Of a stretch of DNA of 64,000 nucleotides, positions 20,857 through 32,708 are shown piece after piece. The first letter of the stretch is position 1. The number at the start of each line of letters is the position of its first letter. Position numbers and translations under genes: made by a program. The stretch comes from Thereva unica (lineage: Eukaryota > Arthropoda > Insecta > Diptera > Therevidae): the NCBI GenBank assembly GCA_949987705.1, contig OX465281.1:168530516-168594515 (forward strand), in the 5' to 3' direction. The notes under the pieces were generated by a model. That model worked only from the letters and a program-made list of their open reading frames with translations. It was not told where the DNA came from and did no database searches.

Positions 20857-23083
20857 GTTACTGAGTAAAAGTGATATCATTTGCTGAACAAGCGATTAAA
20901 CGACCTTTACGTAAGACACTTACAGAGCAATTTTGCTGTATAAACCTGCGCCTATTTGGGGTATATAAATGTTTTTTTAATATTGGTAAAACGTTTCCAA
21001 CACTAAATTATAAAACTACTGCACTTCTTAAAAAGTTGTGTAAAGATGCTTACAACATTTTTAAAACCTTTTGTGTTAGTTGGGTTGTTTTTTCTCTTAA
21101 TTTGTGGCGTACTCACGAATAAAAAAAAAGGAATGTAACCAAAAAAAACCTTACTAGTAATCTTGTGTCTTTACTCTCCTGGACTGCAAGAATTTGTTGG
21201 ACTTCTACCGCAGACAATTTATCAATTATATCTTTCGCGTCCTCCGAGAAAAATAATTTTTGATGCTTTCCCTACGGGTTTTTCAGAGCACACGAATTTT
21301 CTCCTTCTTGTTTCTCTGTACCAAGTTTTGGAATGGATTGAAATAAACTGAAACATGAGCCCCAAAATGGGGTTAAATAGTGCGCTTCGCCTTAGTTTTT
21401 CGGGTGGGCAGACAAATGCTGGATATCTCGAGCTGTCAAAATGAGTATGAAATTACTTACACTATTGGCATCATTTATGCAGTAGATCATATGCTGGGTG
21501 TTATGAGCGAGCATCCACCTATACACCCACAAGCGTCCACTCGCTCATCACCCAGTTATCCGATGAGGCCTTCACGGCCACATGCATAACATCATTCGCC
21601 AAATGGTAATAATTTATAAACCAAAGGCAAAATTCTCGAAGGGCACATGTGGAATATATCCACATGAACATGACAAACGACCATGAATTCGGAGGAAACT
21701 GTCCAGCCAGAACATGAGCCGACGTTTCCTCCAAAAACTCCAAATGCCCACAAGTGGCCAATTGAAAGGAAATTGTCTATCGAATTCGATACGACTTTTC
21801 CTTTCTTTACCTAAAAATTCTAAAAGCAACTTGTGCATCATATTGCACTCATAAATTCCTCAACGGAATGAACCGCACTCAAGGCGAGGAAATTCGATGC
21901 GTCCAAGCGACACAAACAACCGACCTTCACGGCACGAGACTCGCCATATGACCAACATTAATTGCATAATACAATTATGCTTTACTAAGCAAATTAGGTT
22001 GAGAATTTTCGGACTCTCTCGTTAAAGTCCGACGGGTGAGAGATTTTTTCCCCTCTGCGGGAAATACATAGGGACCGATCGACTGCAAGCACCCCAGCGA
22101 TCGTGACACCGTGCTTGGGAGAAACCAAGCCCCTATACATAACATGATAAGGGGAATACATCCAAGAAATGCATGAAATCGCATTGCGGAAAAATATATA
22201 AGAACTGACCAATGATAATGCTGAAAATGCATCGTGGTTGGGGTACGCCCCTAATAAATTTTTTGGTGGAAAAAGTCGAAAATAAAAGGCGACTTTTTCC
22301 ATAAAAGAGGATAGTGGATTTTTAAACAGATAACGGAGAAGACCAAAGAAAAGAGGTCCGGGTTGAACGGTCTGTGGCAGTATTTCAAGTAAAACCTGTA
22401 TTAAAAAATCAGTGAGCCGATTAAATAAATAAAAGTGAATAAACTTATCCGCGCGTTTTTTTGAAGTAATAAGACACAGTGAATAAGTCTGTACGCGCAA
22501 TTCAGTGAGTAAAGGGCAGGTGAACTTCTCCTCACAGGAAAGTACTCCCTAGTCCTTTGTTGTGGAAATAGAAAAAGCGACCCACAACATGGGCAATCTT
22601 ATCGGTTGTTAGAACTTCTTATGGGTATTCCTCAGGGTTAGTTTGTCGAACCTTGGAGCTTATAATGTCGACTTCCTTTGCAAAACCATCATCTCCGCTT
22701 GATACAATCCCCAAATCAACGTTATCATTGTCGAAGGTATGTATCCTCATCAGAATTCTTATTATTTGTAAAACGAACAAAATATCTCAAGTTCCGTTCG
22801 CACTCACGCACCCGAATGCGAATAGTTTTCTTCGCAACCAAAAATATAGCCGAAACTGATTAAAATTACAATTAAAACTTTTCCGGTATTTTCAATTCAA
22901 CTTCAATTAAAACAATTCTCAAAAAAAACTCCAACCGCATCAAATCAATTCCGTTTTTTTTTTTCTCTCAAAACAAAAATCGTCCTCTTCAAAATATTTT
23001 TTTCCTCGCCTACTTGTTTAAAATTTTCCTGTTTCCGCAAAGTGATTTTCTACAAATTCCCCATTACAAAATGTTACAACCGA
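20857..23083 (-). repeat. LTR-derived region fused to gypsy RNase H, copy B
   Basis: Copy of 14003-16225. It has one extra T in a poly(T) run near 22457 that changes the reading of the 160-codon minus frame, which argues against that frame being a gene. Confidence 0.65.
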
Positions 23084-23287
23084 TAATCTGGAGACTTGAA
23101 GGACTTGATTTAAGTCCACGTCGAAACACAAGGACAGATCGTCAACGCAATCCATGCGTGACAAGGCATCGGGAACCACATTGTGGGCGCCTTTGCGATG
23201 TTCGATCGTAAAATCGAACCCCTGAAGCTTAAGACTCCACCGGGCTAAACGGCCGTTAAGCTCCTTCTGGCTCATGAGCCATTTCAA
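23018..23287 (-). pseudogene. gypsy RNase H fragment, copy B
   Basis: Identical in sequence and breaks to 16160-16429, including the fusion to LTR sequence. Confidence 0.83.
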
Positions 23288-24639
23288 ACTGGCATGGTCA
23301 GTAATGACAGTGAAGTCTGTCCCTCCACATAAGCTCTAAACTTTTTTATACTCAGAACGGCTGCGTAGCATTCGAGCTCAGTAATGGTGTAGTTCCGTTG
23401 TGCTCCGTTCAATTTCTTGGACATATAAGCAATCGGATGTTCTCCTCCATCCATGTCCTTTTGAAAAAGCACACTACCTACACCAGTCCTGCTGGCATCG
23501 CACTGAATATAAAAAGGTTTCGAAAAATCTGGAGTGACTAAAAGAGGAGCTTCCGTCATCAGCTTTTTCAAAGTCTCGAACGACTGCTGAGCCTCATCAG
23601 TCCAACTAAAAGATTTAGACTTCAAACAATTCGTGATTGGAGAAGCCACGCTAGCATAATTGGGTATGAAACGCTGATACCATCCGGTCATACCCAAGAA
23701 TCTCCGAGTCTGCTTATGAGACTTCGGAGTCGGGAAGTCCGTGATGGCCGTCACCTTATTAGGATCGGTTTTCAGAGTCCCATCACCGATTATGAAGCCG
23801 AGATACTTGACTTCAGTCACGTAGAATTTGCTTTTAGCCAGATTGATTGTTAACCCCGCACGACGGAGACAGCTGGCCACTTCGTCCAAAAGCTTTAGAT
23901 GAGAGTCAAAGTCAGGTGAAACAATGAGCAGGTTGTCCAGATAGACAAAAACGTTTTCACGTAAATGGCCCGGGATGGTCTTATCCATCAAGCGACACAT
24001 GCGCTGTGGGGCGTTACATAAGCCGAACAGCATTACTGTGAACTGGTACAGTGGATGACCAGGGACAGTGAAAGCTGTCCGCTCTCGCGACTTCTTCTCT
24101 AACGGAATTTGCCAGAAGGCGTCCTTAAGGTCTAAGCTGGTGATGAACTTGGTGCCTTGGAGACGACCAAGAAGACCATCAATGTGTGGAAGAGGATATG
24201 CGTCTTTAACAGTGACACTATTGACCTTGCGAGAGTCAAGGCACAGGCGGACTTTACCTGGTTTACGTACTAACACCACTGGAGAATTCCAGGGACTATT
24301 TGATGGCTCAATCACACCCAGCGACAGCATCCTGTCCAACTCACCATACATCAGCTGTTGTACAGCGGGTGAGACCGGATAATGCCTCTGTTTGATAGGA
24401 ACTGAGTCACCAGTGTCAATGATGTGTTCCTCCAGGTTAGTCTTTCCCAGTCCGAAGACATCAAAAGAAGGAAATCTGGCCTTGACGCGTTCCAACCGTT
24501 CGCATTGCGTGGACGTTAAGTCGTGCATTTTTGCTGACACGGATGAAACGTTTATCTCGCCGACTAGTTGAGGAGCAAGACCAAAAAGATTCCAAAAATC
24601 CATCCCTAGGTACAGTCTCTGGCTGACTGGGCACCACAT
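23284..24639 (-). pseudogene. gypsy reverse transcriptase, copy B
   Basis: Same 451-codon frame as 16426-17781, with the same YLDN in place of YLDD and the same frameshift into RNase H. Both lesions therefore predate the duplication. Confidence 0.9.
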
Positions 24640-25261
24640 AGATGGTTATCTCACGGGTCCTTCCTCTAAAGGTTATCGGAACCCGTATATAACCGCAAAG
24701 TTTCTGCGGAGCCCCGTCAGCAGTATACACTACAGAGTGCAAAGAGTAAACTGTCACTTCGGGATGATTAGCTAGAAACTCTTCGGCATCTCTTCCCAAA
24801 CAGCTAACAGTGGCACCACTGTCAAACAAACCAATCACCTCTTCGTTACCTAACATGACCTTAGTAAACAGCCGAGGATCTGACGAATCAGAGATGAAGG
24901 CAGAAACAATTTTCTGCAAACACTGTCGCTTCTCCTTTGCTCGTACTCTAATTTGGGGAGGGGTATGTTTGGAAATTGGGGAGTCCACGAAAGGTGGCTC
25001 CGAAAAGATGCGGGCACGAGTGGAGATATATCTCTTCCAACGGGAAAGGAACGAACGTTTAACCTCCTCTGAGGGAAGAACAGGAAGAGCATCAGTTGAC
25101 GTAAAGTCGCTGATGGTAGTCATGTCATTGGTATTTGTATTATATGGAGGGATAACGGGCGAGCTTAGCTCGGGCGCGGACTCCCGTTCGATCTCGGACC
25201 CCCGCTCCGGTTTCCCTGACATGAAGGGCATACTGGAGTCACGACTCCTGGCTTGCCACAC
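24461..25261 (-). pseudogene. gypsy protease region, copy B
   Basis: Copy of 17603-18403 with the LFDSGA active site and the same downstream frame break. Confidence 0.84.
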
Positions 25262-25764
25262 TTGTAGCAGAACAAGCCACGAGTCTCAGATGGGCAGTCC
25301 ATAAAGGGATGGGCCGGTTGCTGGCAATTCCAACAACGGCGAGGTCGTGGATTCGTCTGGAACTGACGCGGAGAGGTTATTGCGTGTACTTCTGGTGAAG
25401 ACATGTCCGGGGGTATTTGATCCGAAGAATATAATGGCGAGAAATCAACCTCGTGTATCTGTCGATCAGGCCTACGGTCTAACCGTTTCTGTTTCTGCCA
25501 GCGTTCAACTCGGATACAAGTCTCACGCAATTGTTGCATGCTGGTGAAACGGTGCCCGATTACAGCTGATCCTAAAGTGAAATTCAAATTTCGGACCACG
25601 ATTCCTAATAATCCGCTTTCAGGCATTGGATGAGCCATACGGTTGTGCAGCGACAGCAGCTGGGCAGTGAAATCATCGAAGGAAAGATTTTGCTGCTTGG
25701 TGTCCATCATCGGTAGTATCAGTTCTTCATCGGACTCCCTAGCGCGAAAATGTCTGATGAACTG
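25165..25764 (-). pseudogene. gypsy gag C-terminal part, copy B
   Basis: Copy of 18307-18906, differing by one residue (Phe for Tyr in NLSFDDYTA). This copy keeps the original linkage to the LTR-like insertion, the complete Helitron-like element and, beyond them, the gag N-terminus at 29919-30429. Confidence 0.85.
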
Positions 25765-25903
25765 TTTTGTTATTCGCACCATGCGGTATTTTAAATGAAT
25801 GGATACACGTTATTGTTATTTTCACTATTCTTTTAACTTTTATTTATATAGTATATGTTATTTGTTATTAACAGGGTTTATTACAGAGGTGCACTTATAT
25901 TTA

Positions 25904-28900
25904 TCCTTACTAATATTATAAATGCGAAAGTAACTCTGTCTGTCTGTCTGTCTGTTACGCTTTCACGCCTAAACCACTAAACCGATTTTGATGAAATTTG
26001 CTACAGACATAGTTTAGACCTTGGAGACGGACATAGGCTAATTTTTATGGAGAAAAAAAGGGTTTAAGGGAGTGAAATGGGGTTCAATAAGTTGTAAGGG
26101 GATTTTTTATCTTTACTTTTGTTTCTATTGTATAAAAAGTAACTGACTGACAGACAACGCACAACCTAAACCGCTGGAGCTAAAGGGCTGAAATTTTGAC
26201 AGTGCATCCCTATAATGGCGTGGACATCCACTAAAAAGCGATTTGTCGAAATTCATCCCCTAAGGGGGTCAAATTGGGTTTATCCAAACCGCTGGAGCTA
26301 TAGGGCTGAAATTTGGACAGTGCATCCCTATAATGCAGTGGACATCCACTATAAAGCGATTTTTCGAAATTCATCCCCTAAGGGGGTGAAATGGGGTTTA
26401 TCCAAACCGTTGGAGCTATAGGGCTGAAATTTTGGCAGTGCATCCCTATAATGTCATGGACATCCGCTAAGAAGCGATTTTTCGAAATTCATCCCCTAAG
26501 GGGGTGAAATGGGGTTTACCCAAACCGCTGGAGCTATAGGGCTGAAATTTTGACAGTGCATCCCTATAATGGCGTGGACATCCACTATAAAGCGATTTTT
26601 CGAAATTCATCCCTTAAGGGGGTGAAATGGGGTTTATCCAAACCGCTGGAGCTATAGGCTTGAAATTTTAACAGTGGATCCCTATAATGACGTGGACATC
26701 CACTAAAGAGCGATTTTTCGAAATTCATCCCCTAAGGGTGTGAAATGGGGTTTTTACAAACCGCTAAAGCTATAGGGCTGAAATTTTGACAGTGTATCCC
26801 TATAATGGCGTGGACATCCACTATAAAGCGATTTTTCGAAATTCATCCCTTAAGGGGGTGAAATGGGGTTTATCCAAACCGCTGGAGCTATAGGGTTGAA
26901 ATTTTAACAGTGGATCCCTATAATGACGTGGACATCCACTAAAGAGCGATTTTTCGAAATTCATCCCCTAAAGGTGTGAAATGGGGTTTTTACAAACCGC
27001 TAAAGCTATAGGGCTGAAATTTTAACAGTGCATCCCTATAATGACGTTTACATCCAGTAATCCACTAAAGAGCGATTTTTCAAAATTCATCCCCTAAGGG
27101 TGTGAAATGGGGTTTTTACAAACCGCTAAAGCTATAGGGCTGAAATTTTGACAGTGCATCCCTATAATGACGTGGATATCCACTATAAAGCGATTTTTCG
27201 AAATTCATCCATTAAGCGGGTAAAATAGGGTTTATCCAAACCGCTGGAGCTATAGGGTTGAAATTTTAACAGTGGATCCCTATAATGACGTGGACATCCA
27301 CTAAAGAGCGATTTTTCGAAATTCATCCCCTAAGGGTGTGAAATGGGGTTTATCCAAACCGTTGGAGCTATAGGGCTGAAATTTTGGCAGTGCATCCCTA
27401 TAATGTCGTGGACATCCGCTAAGAAGCGATTTTTCGAAATTCATCCCCTAAGGGGGTGAAATGGGGTTTATCCAAACCGTTGGAGCTATAGGGCTGAAAT
27501 TTTGGCAGTGCATCCCTATAATGTCGTGGACATCCGCTAAGAAGCGATTTTTCGAAATTCATCCCCTAAGGGGGTGAAATGGGGTTTACCCAAACCGCTG
27601 GAGCTATAGGGCTGAAATTTTGACAGTGCATCCCTATAATGGCGTGGACATCCACTATAAAGCGATTTTTCGAAATTCATCCCTTAAGGGGGTGAAATGG
27701 GGTTTATCCAAACCGCTGGAGCTATAGGGTTGAAATTTTAACAGTGCATCCCTATAATGACGTGGACATCCACTAAAGAGCGATTTTTCAAAATTCATCC
27801 CCTAAGGGTGTGAAATGGGGTTTTTACAAACCGCTAAAGCTATAGGGCTGAAATTTTGACAGTGCATCCCTATAATGACGTGGATATCCACTATAAAGCG
27901 ATTTTTCGAAATTCATCCATTAAGCGGGTAAAATAGGGTTTATCCAAACCGCTGGAGCTATAGGGTTGAAATTTTAACAGTGGATCCCTATAATGACGTG
28001 GACATCCACTAAAGAGCGATTTTTCAAAATTCATCCCCTAAGGGTGTGAAATGGGGTTTTTACAAACCGCTAAAGCTATAGGGCTGAAATTTTGACAGTG
28101 CATCCCTATAATGACGTGGATATCCACTATAAAGCGATTTTTCGAAATTCATCCATTAAGCGGGTAAAATAGGGTTTATCCAAACCGCTGGAGCTATAGG
28201 GTTGAAATTTTAACAGTGCATCCCTATAATGACGTGGACATCCACTAAAGAGCGATTTTTCGAAATTCATCCCCTAAGGGTGTGAAATGGGGTTTTTACA
28301 AACCGCTAAAGCTATAGGGCTGAAATTTTGACAGTGCATCCCTATAACGGCGTGGACATCCACTAAGAAGCGATTTTTCGAAATTCATCCCCTAAGGGGG
28401 TGAAATGGGGTTTACCCACACCGCTTGAGCTATAGGGCTGAAATTTGGACAGTGCATCCCTATAATGGCGTGAACATTCACTAAGAAGCGATTTTTCAAA
28501 ATTCATCCCCTAAGGGGGTGAAATGGGGTTTATCCAAACCGCTAAAGTTATAGGGCTGAAATTTTAACAGTGCATTCCTATAATGGCGTGGACATCCACT
28601 ATAAGGCGATTTTTCGAAATTTATCCCCTAAGGGGGTGAAATGGGGTTTACCCACACCGCTGGATCTATAGGGCTGAAATTTTGACAGTGCATACCTATA
28701 ATGGCGTGAACATCCACTAAGAAGCGATTTTTCAAAATTCATCCCCTAAGGGGGTGAAATGGGGTTTATCCAAACCGCTAAAGTTATAGGGCTGGAATTT
28801 TAACAGTGCATCCCTATAATGGAGTGGACATCTACTATAAGGCAATTTTTCGAAATTTATCCCCTAAGAGGGTGAAATGGGGTTTACCCAAACCGCTGGA

Positions 28901-29648
28901 GCTATAGGGCGGAAATTTTGAACAGTGCATCCCCTTAATGACGTGGACATCCATTAAGAAACGATTTTTCGAAATTCATCCCCTGAGGGGGTTAAATGGG
29001 GTTAAGCCAAACCGCTGGAGCTAAACGGCTGAAATTTTGACAGTGCATATTTATAATGAAGTGGACATTTACTAAGAAGCGATTTTTTGAAATTCATCCC
29101 CTAAAGGGGTGAAATGGGGTTACCAAAATACTGGAGCTACAGGGTTGAAATTTGGACAGTGCATCCCTATAATGACGTGGACATCCACTAAGAGGCGATT
29201 ACTCGAAATGCACCCCCAAAGGGGATGAAATGGGGTTAACCCAAACCTCCGAAGCTGAAGGGCTGAAATTTTGACAGTGCATCCCTATAATCACGTAGAA
29301 ATGAATGACTCGAAATTCACTTTATTTAATATCCATTTGTGATTGCTTCATAATTTCTTACATCCACGTAAATAGGCGAACAAACTTAACGAACGTTCGT
29401 CAAACCCTAAAATGTCACTTTTCTTGATGACATATACATGCCAATCTCTGCTTCAAAACTTGCAGATTTGTTGAGCAGAGGTGATATTCGCAGCAATTTG
29501 TTTACCATATTTATTAAAAAAATGCACTATAATAAACCCTTTTTAGGGATAATAACAGCTGACTTTTTTGTTGGTTTTTTTTAAGGAAAGCATTGCACAT
29601 AATAAACAGTTTTTAAAGGCGTTGCAAGGCACGCGGGTTTTATGCTAG
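25904..29648 (+). mobile_element. Helitron-like non-autonomous element with internal tandem array
   Basis: The 5' end is TC after A (25903/25904) and the 3' end is CTAG before T (29648/29649), the Helitron rule for insertion between A and T. A short GCGT...ACGC stem lies about 12 nt before the 3' end. The head has the widespread insect motif actaatattataaatgcg and a (TCTG)n run. No transposase frame is present. About 27 units of the 118-bp array fill the middle. Insertion is inside the LTR-like sequence in gag. Confidence 0.65.
26168..29310. repeat. 118-bp tandem array, copy B and extension
   Basis: About 26-27 units. The units fall into subtypes (gctggag / gttggag / gctaaag; ataatggcg / ataatgacg / ataatgtcg) arranged in higher-order order. 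Units decay toward the 3' end (28900-29310). The 3' tail 29311-29648 is non-repetitive. Confidence 0.95.
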
Positions 29649-29918
29649 TATATTTATAAATACTTTGTTATATTTTTAATTCCTTTTGAGTTTGAACACG
29701 AGTGTTAGAGGAACCTTTTTTGTATCAGCGCGAGTCGGAGATGCCGGAAATTGGCTAGCTCCGATAAACACGATGGGGGAACGGAACGGAGAACGGTAAG
29801 ATCACTGAACTTTAAGTTCGGTGATCGATGGAGTGTTCCGACTGATCGTGTTTATTGTGTGGGAGGCTGTTGTGTGACTTTGCGTAAACTTGGTAATTAA
29901 GTTTACGCGGTCACTACA

Positions 29919-30429
29919 ACTGGGTTTTGATGGTTTCCCAATCAGGGTCCAAATACAGGCGTCGAAACTGCGACCAATACCAGTCGGTAGCTCGACCTGA
30001 CAACAGCGAGGAGAAATGCCTGCAGATTTCGCCTGGCCCGACTCCATCATCGCGAGCCTTCAGCTCCACCCGGAACAGAAATTCCTCCGCCGACAACACC
30101 TTGTCCTCGCCGGAGAACTTTAGGTTCCAGAAGGAAACCGGAGACTTGCGATGCTGGGTCCCAGACCAAACATCTAGCCTTCGCACCGCAGGTGTGGAAG
30201 CCTCCGGGGTGGACTGCTGATCCCGGGATACGCAAGGGTTCACTGGAACCGCAGCAGGTCGCTGCTGACTAAGCAGGGTGTCTAGAATTTCTCTCAACTG
30301 GGCGACTTGCTCCTCCAGCGACGGAGGGTGCTCATTTGACGTCGACCCTTCCATTGATTCAGCTTGAGAATCGTCCGGACGATCGCTAGCATTTGTGGGT
30401 GGGAGAACTTTTCCTTTTCGAAGTTCCAT
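29919..30429 (-). pseudogene. gypsy gag N-terminal part
   Basis: It starts at ATG 30429 (MELRKGKVLPP). An acidic, Ser/Pro-rich N-terminus with a short coiled-coil-like LEEQVAQLREILDTLLSQQ is followed by the retroelement gag domain (WNLKFSG, ATDWYWSQFRRLY). It ends at WETIKTQ where the ACTG-flanked insert begins. The C-terminal half is at 25165-25764. It lies 2.26 kb downstream of the PBS, an unusually long leader. The role is the structural protein of the virus-like particle. Confidence 0.85.
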
Positions 30430-32689
30430 ACTTTCAATTCAATCCCATAATGAGCACGCTAGTTTAGGAATGTAAAAAAAAACAGCCAAATAAGAAAACT
30501 ATACTAGCACTCGAACCAAAATGAAGTATACTAGAAATGGATAACGCAGTCTATAAAAAAGTATTGACTACAACAAGGTTAATCCCGAAGACAAACTCGC
30601 GGATATACTCCGGAACAGTTTATGCCCATGATTATCTAAGATAGTAGCAACAAACGATATACGTTCTTATAACTAACACGCAAAGAAAGATCGAAGAAAG
30701 AAAGTTTTGTGCGCAAAATAGATTTCCAAAAATTAGTACCCTACGTACTTACGAGCACAAAAATTTAACGGACAAAATAGTTGTTGTTGTTGGTTAGTTT
30801 ATTTCCAAAATTTTCCCGGATAGCTAAAACAAAAATTATCCCCCCCGATATAATCCAAACAAAATCAACGATACCCAATAGTATAGTGTAAATATTGATG
30901 TAAATTCAAAAGCAAAAACTTCCCCCGGATACAATCACAACCAACCAATTAAGCGAAAGGTCGCAGCAAATAGTCACAGTATCAGTTACTGTTTTTTGAG
31001 GCCCCAAAAAAAAATCCGCTACAATTAGTGTAACAACCGTGTGTATGAACAAATCAAATAAATATTGATACTATGTGAGTGTACCTAAAAAAACAAAATC
31101 AACGCCGATTAGTGTGTAGCGACAAAACAATAAAAGTGTATTAGTGAATGTATGTTTTGATTTAAACATAAGTTAGGAATGGTTGAGACAGATAACAATT
31201 CCCCTCAACTATGAAGCATAGTCATCACCAAGTGTCAGCAACGTCGCCGACACAGCTTCAGGTCCGCACTCGAAAGAAGGACGGAAACAAAAATTCAAAG
31301 TCGCATCGCCACGAAAGGGAAACTTCTTCGACAAAATAAAAAAAATTGGAAATGAACCGCTGCACAACCTAACTGAGCTACCTTTCGGAAAATCAATCAG
31401 GAGGGAGGAACAGACGGGAAAAAAACTCGGGACATAAACAAAAAAATAGCATTTAAAAAAAGCTGGATGGACCATCAGGAGGGCAAGGGGCGCAGTGGCA
31501 GGCGGTAACACGCCTGATACCAGAGACGGTTAAGCCCTTGCACCAACTTCAACGTCCACCGGGAAAAATTAATTGAGGAACCTGTTCCCAGACCGACGCA
31601 GTGGCAGGCGGTATCACGCCTGATACCAGAGTCGCCGCCCCTAGAAACAGGACAGGGATGAACCACTACTACACCTGCACGCATAGCCAAGCGAACACCG
31701 CTTCCCAGTAGGAATTCTAGGAAGGCCTTACCGATGGAGCACTGAAATAAGTACTCATCTGGTAAGGGGTACCCCTTATTTTCTTGGTGCTAGATGAGCC
31801 CTTACAAACCCCATTACAAGAGAAGGCAGATGGTAAGGTGTAGTCCAGAATTATACCCAAACAAGTGAGAGTCTGCCCGATGACTCAAGGGAGCTTTCCT
31901 GGAGCTTTCATAAATTTTATAGAAAGAAAGAAAACGGGCAATTATATTCGTCGACATAAAATGCGACATTAGCATACTCAATAGCCTCTCATTCGATACG
32001 GAGGACAAGCAGCTTTGGAGAAATGGAGAATTTAGTTGGGGGACTGCTTAGGTAAAGCCACTCTCGGGCTTGGAAAAAAAGGCATTTGTAAAAGATGAAG
32101 AAATAAAAGCATTTCGACACCGGATCACATATCCACAGGCGCCCATGAATAGCTCTTTTTGCAATGTTCCATTTGCTGCCTTACTATACCCCTTACAGAT
32201 GAGCAGTTCTATAAGTACTCTAAGGTAAGTACCAAAGTAAGGCCTTACCCCCTATGACATCGTGTGTAAAAGTAAGCACTTCTGTAAAAGGGAGTGGTAA
32301 GGCCTACCCCTTACCAGTAAGTGCTGATTTCAGTACTTCTGTAAGCTTACCGGTCCTACTGGGTTGTTAGCAAGCCGTGCAGGTCAGCATGGTTCGAAGC
32401 TACTCTAAAAAGAAGAAGTTACCGCAGAAGATAAAGGGTAGGCCTAAAAGCGAAAACAAAGAAAAATTCACATAGAATTTGGACAATGATGCTGAAAAAA
32501 AAATTCGGAAAAACCAGACAAGGACTAAGGCCTCGCGGTACTACCTTAGCCCACAGCGAGCGCTTGGTAAAAGTGGTGAACCATAAACAAAAAAAAATCA
32601 AACGTTGTCCGTGAAGGCACAAGTGGTAATAAACACCAAAAAAATTTAAACTTCAAGGTCCGTGTAGGACTATTAACGGGCTGTAAAAG
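30430..32689 (-). other. Leader between PBS and gag
   Basis: Non-coding and interrupted by stops on the sense strand. A ~38-bp motif (gcagtggcaggcggta...) occurs twice at 31494-31531 and 31599-31638. It contains the MITE 31704-32363. Without that, the leader would be about 1.6 kb. Confidence 0.6.
31704..32363. mobile_element. MITE-like element with ~70-bp inverted ends
   Basis: It begins CCCAGTAGGA and ends TCCTACTGGG. The inner terminal sequences also pair (gtactgaaat and ctggtaaggggta against their complements). It is 660 bp with no ORF. A clear target duplication was not found, so the superfamily is undetermined. Confidence 0.7.
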
Positions 32690-32704
32690 CCACGTTGGGC
32701 GCCA
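32690..32704 (-). promoter_or_regulatory. Primer-binding site, tRNA-Lys type
   Basis: The minus strand reads TGGCGCCCAACGTGG four bases after the LTR end. This matches the complement of the tRNA-Lys(1,2) 3' end over 15 positions. It fixes the 5' LTR end and the orientation of the element. Confidence 0.88.
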
Positions 32705-32708
32705 TTTA

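Larger units (their letters stand above)
20857..27714. repeat. Tandem segmental duplication, copy B
   Basis: Direct copy of 14003-20856, offset 6854-6858 bp. Observed differences are single bases and poly(A/T) length changes, plus a replaced pair of array units near 20500-20740 versus 27340-27580. At its right end the array continues in register. Confidence 0.93.
25765..29918 (+). mobile_element. LTR-like insertion in gag, itself split by Helitron
   Basis: ACTG at 25761-25764 and 29919-29922 flank the insert. Bringing the two flanks together with one ACTG restores an uninterrupted gag frame, so this is a 4-bp target duplication. Without the Helitron-like element the insert is about 409 bp. 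It contains a TATATAG box, an inverted repeat GATCACTGAACTT/AAGTTCGGTGATC near 29800-29826, a hairpin GCGTAAACTT...AAGTTTACGC near 29882-29908, and ends CACTACA. The left end has a TTT before TGTTATTCG, so the exact terminus is uncertain. A solo LTR is the favoured reading. Confidence 0.55.

Noticed and set aside
19357..29300. CRISPR-like array or satellite-encoded ORFs
   Set aside because: The units are contiguous 118-bp tandem copies without unique spacers, in a eukaryotic transposon context; the small frames inside are repeat products.
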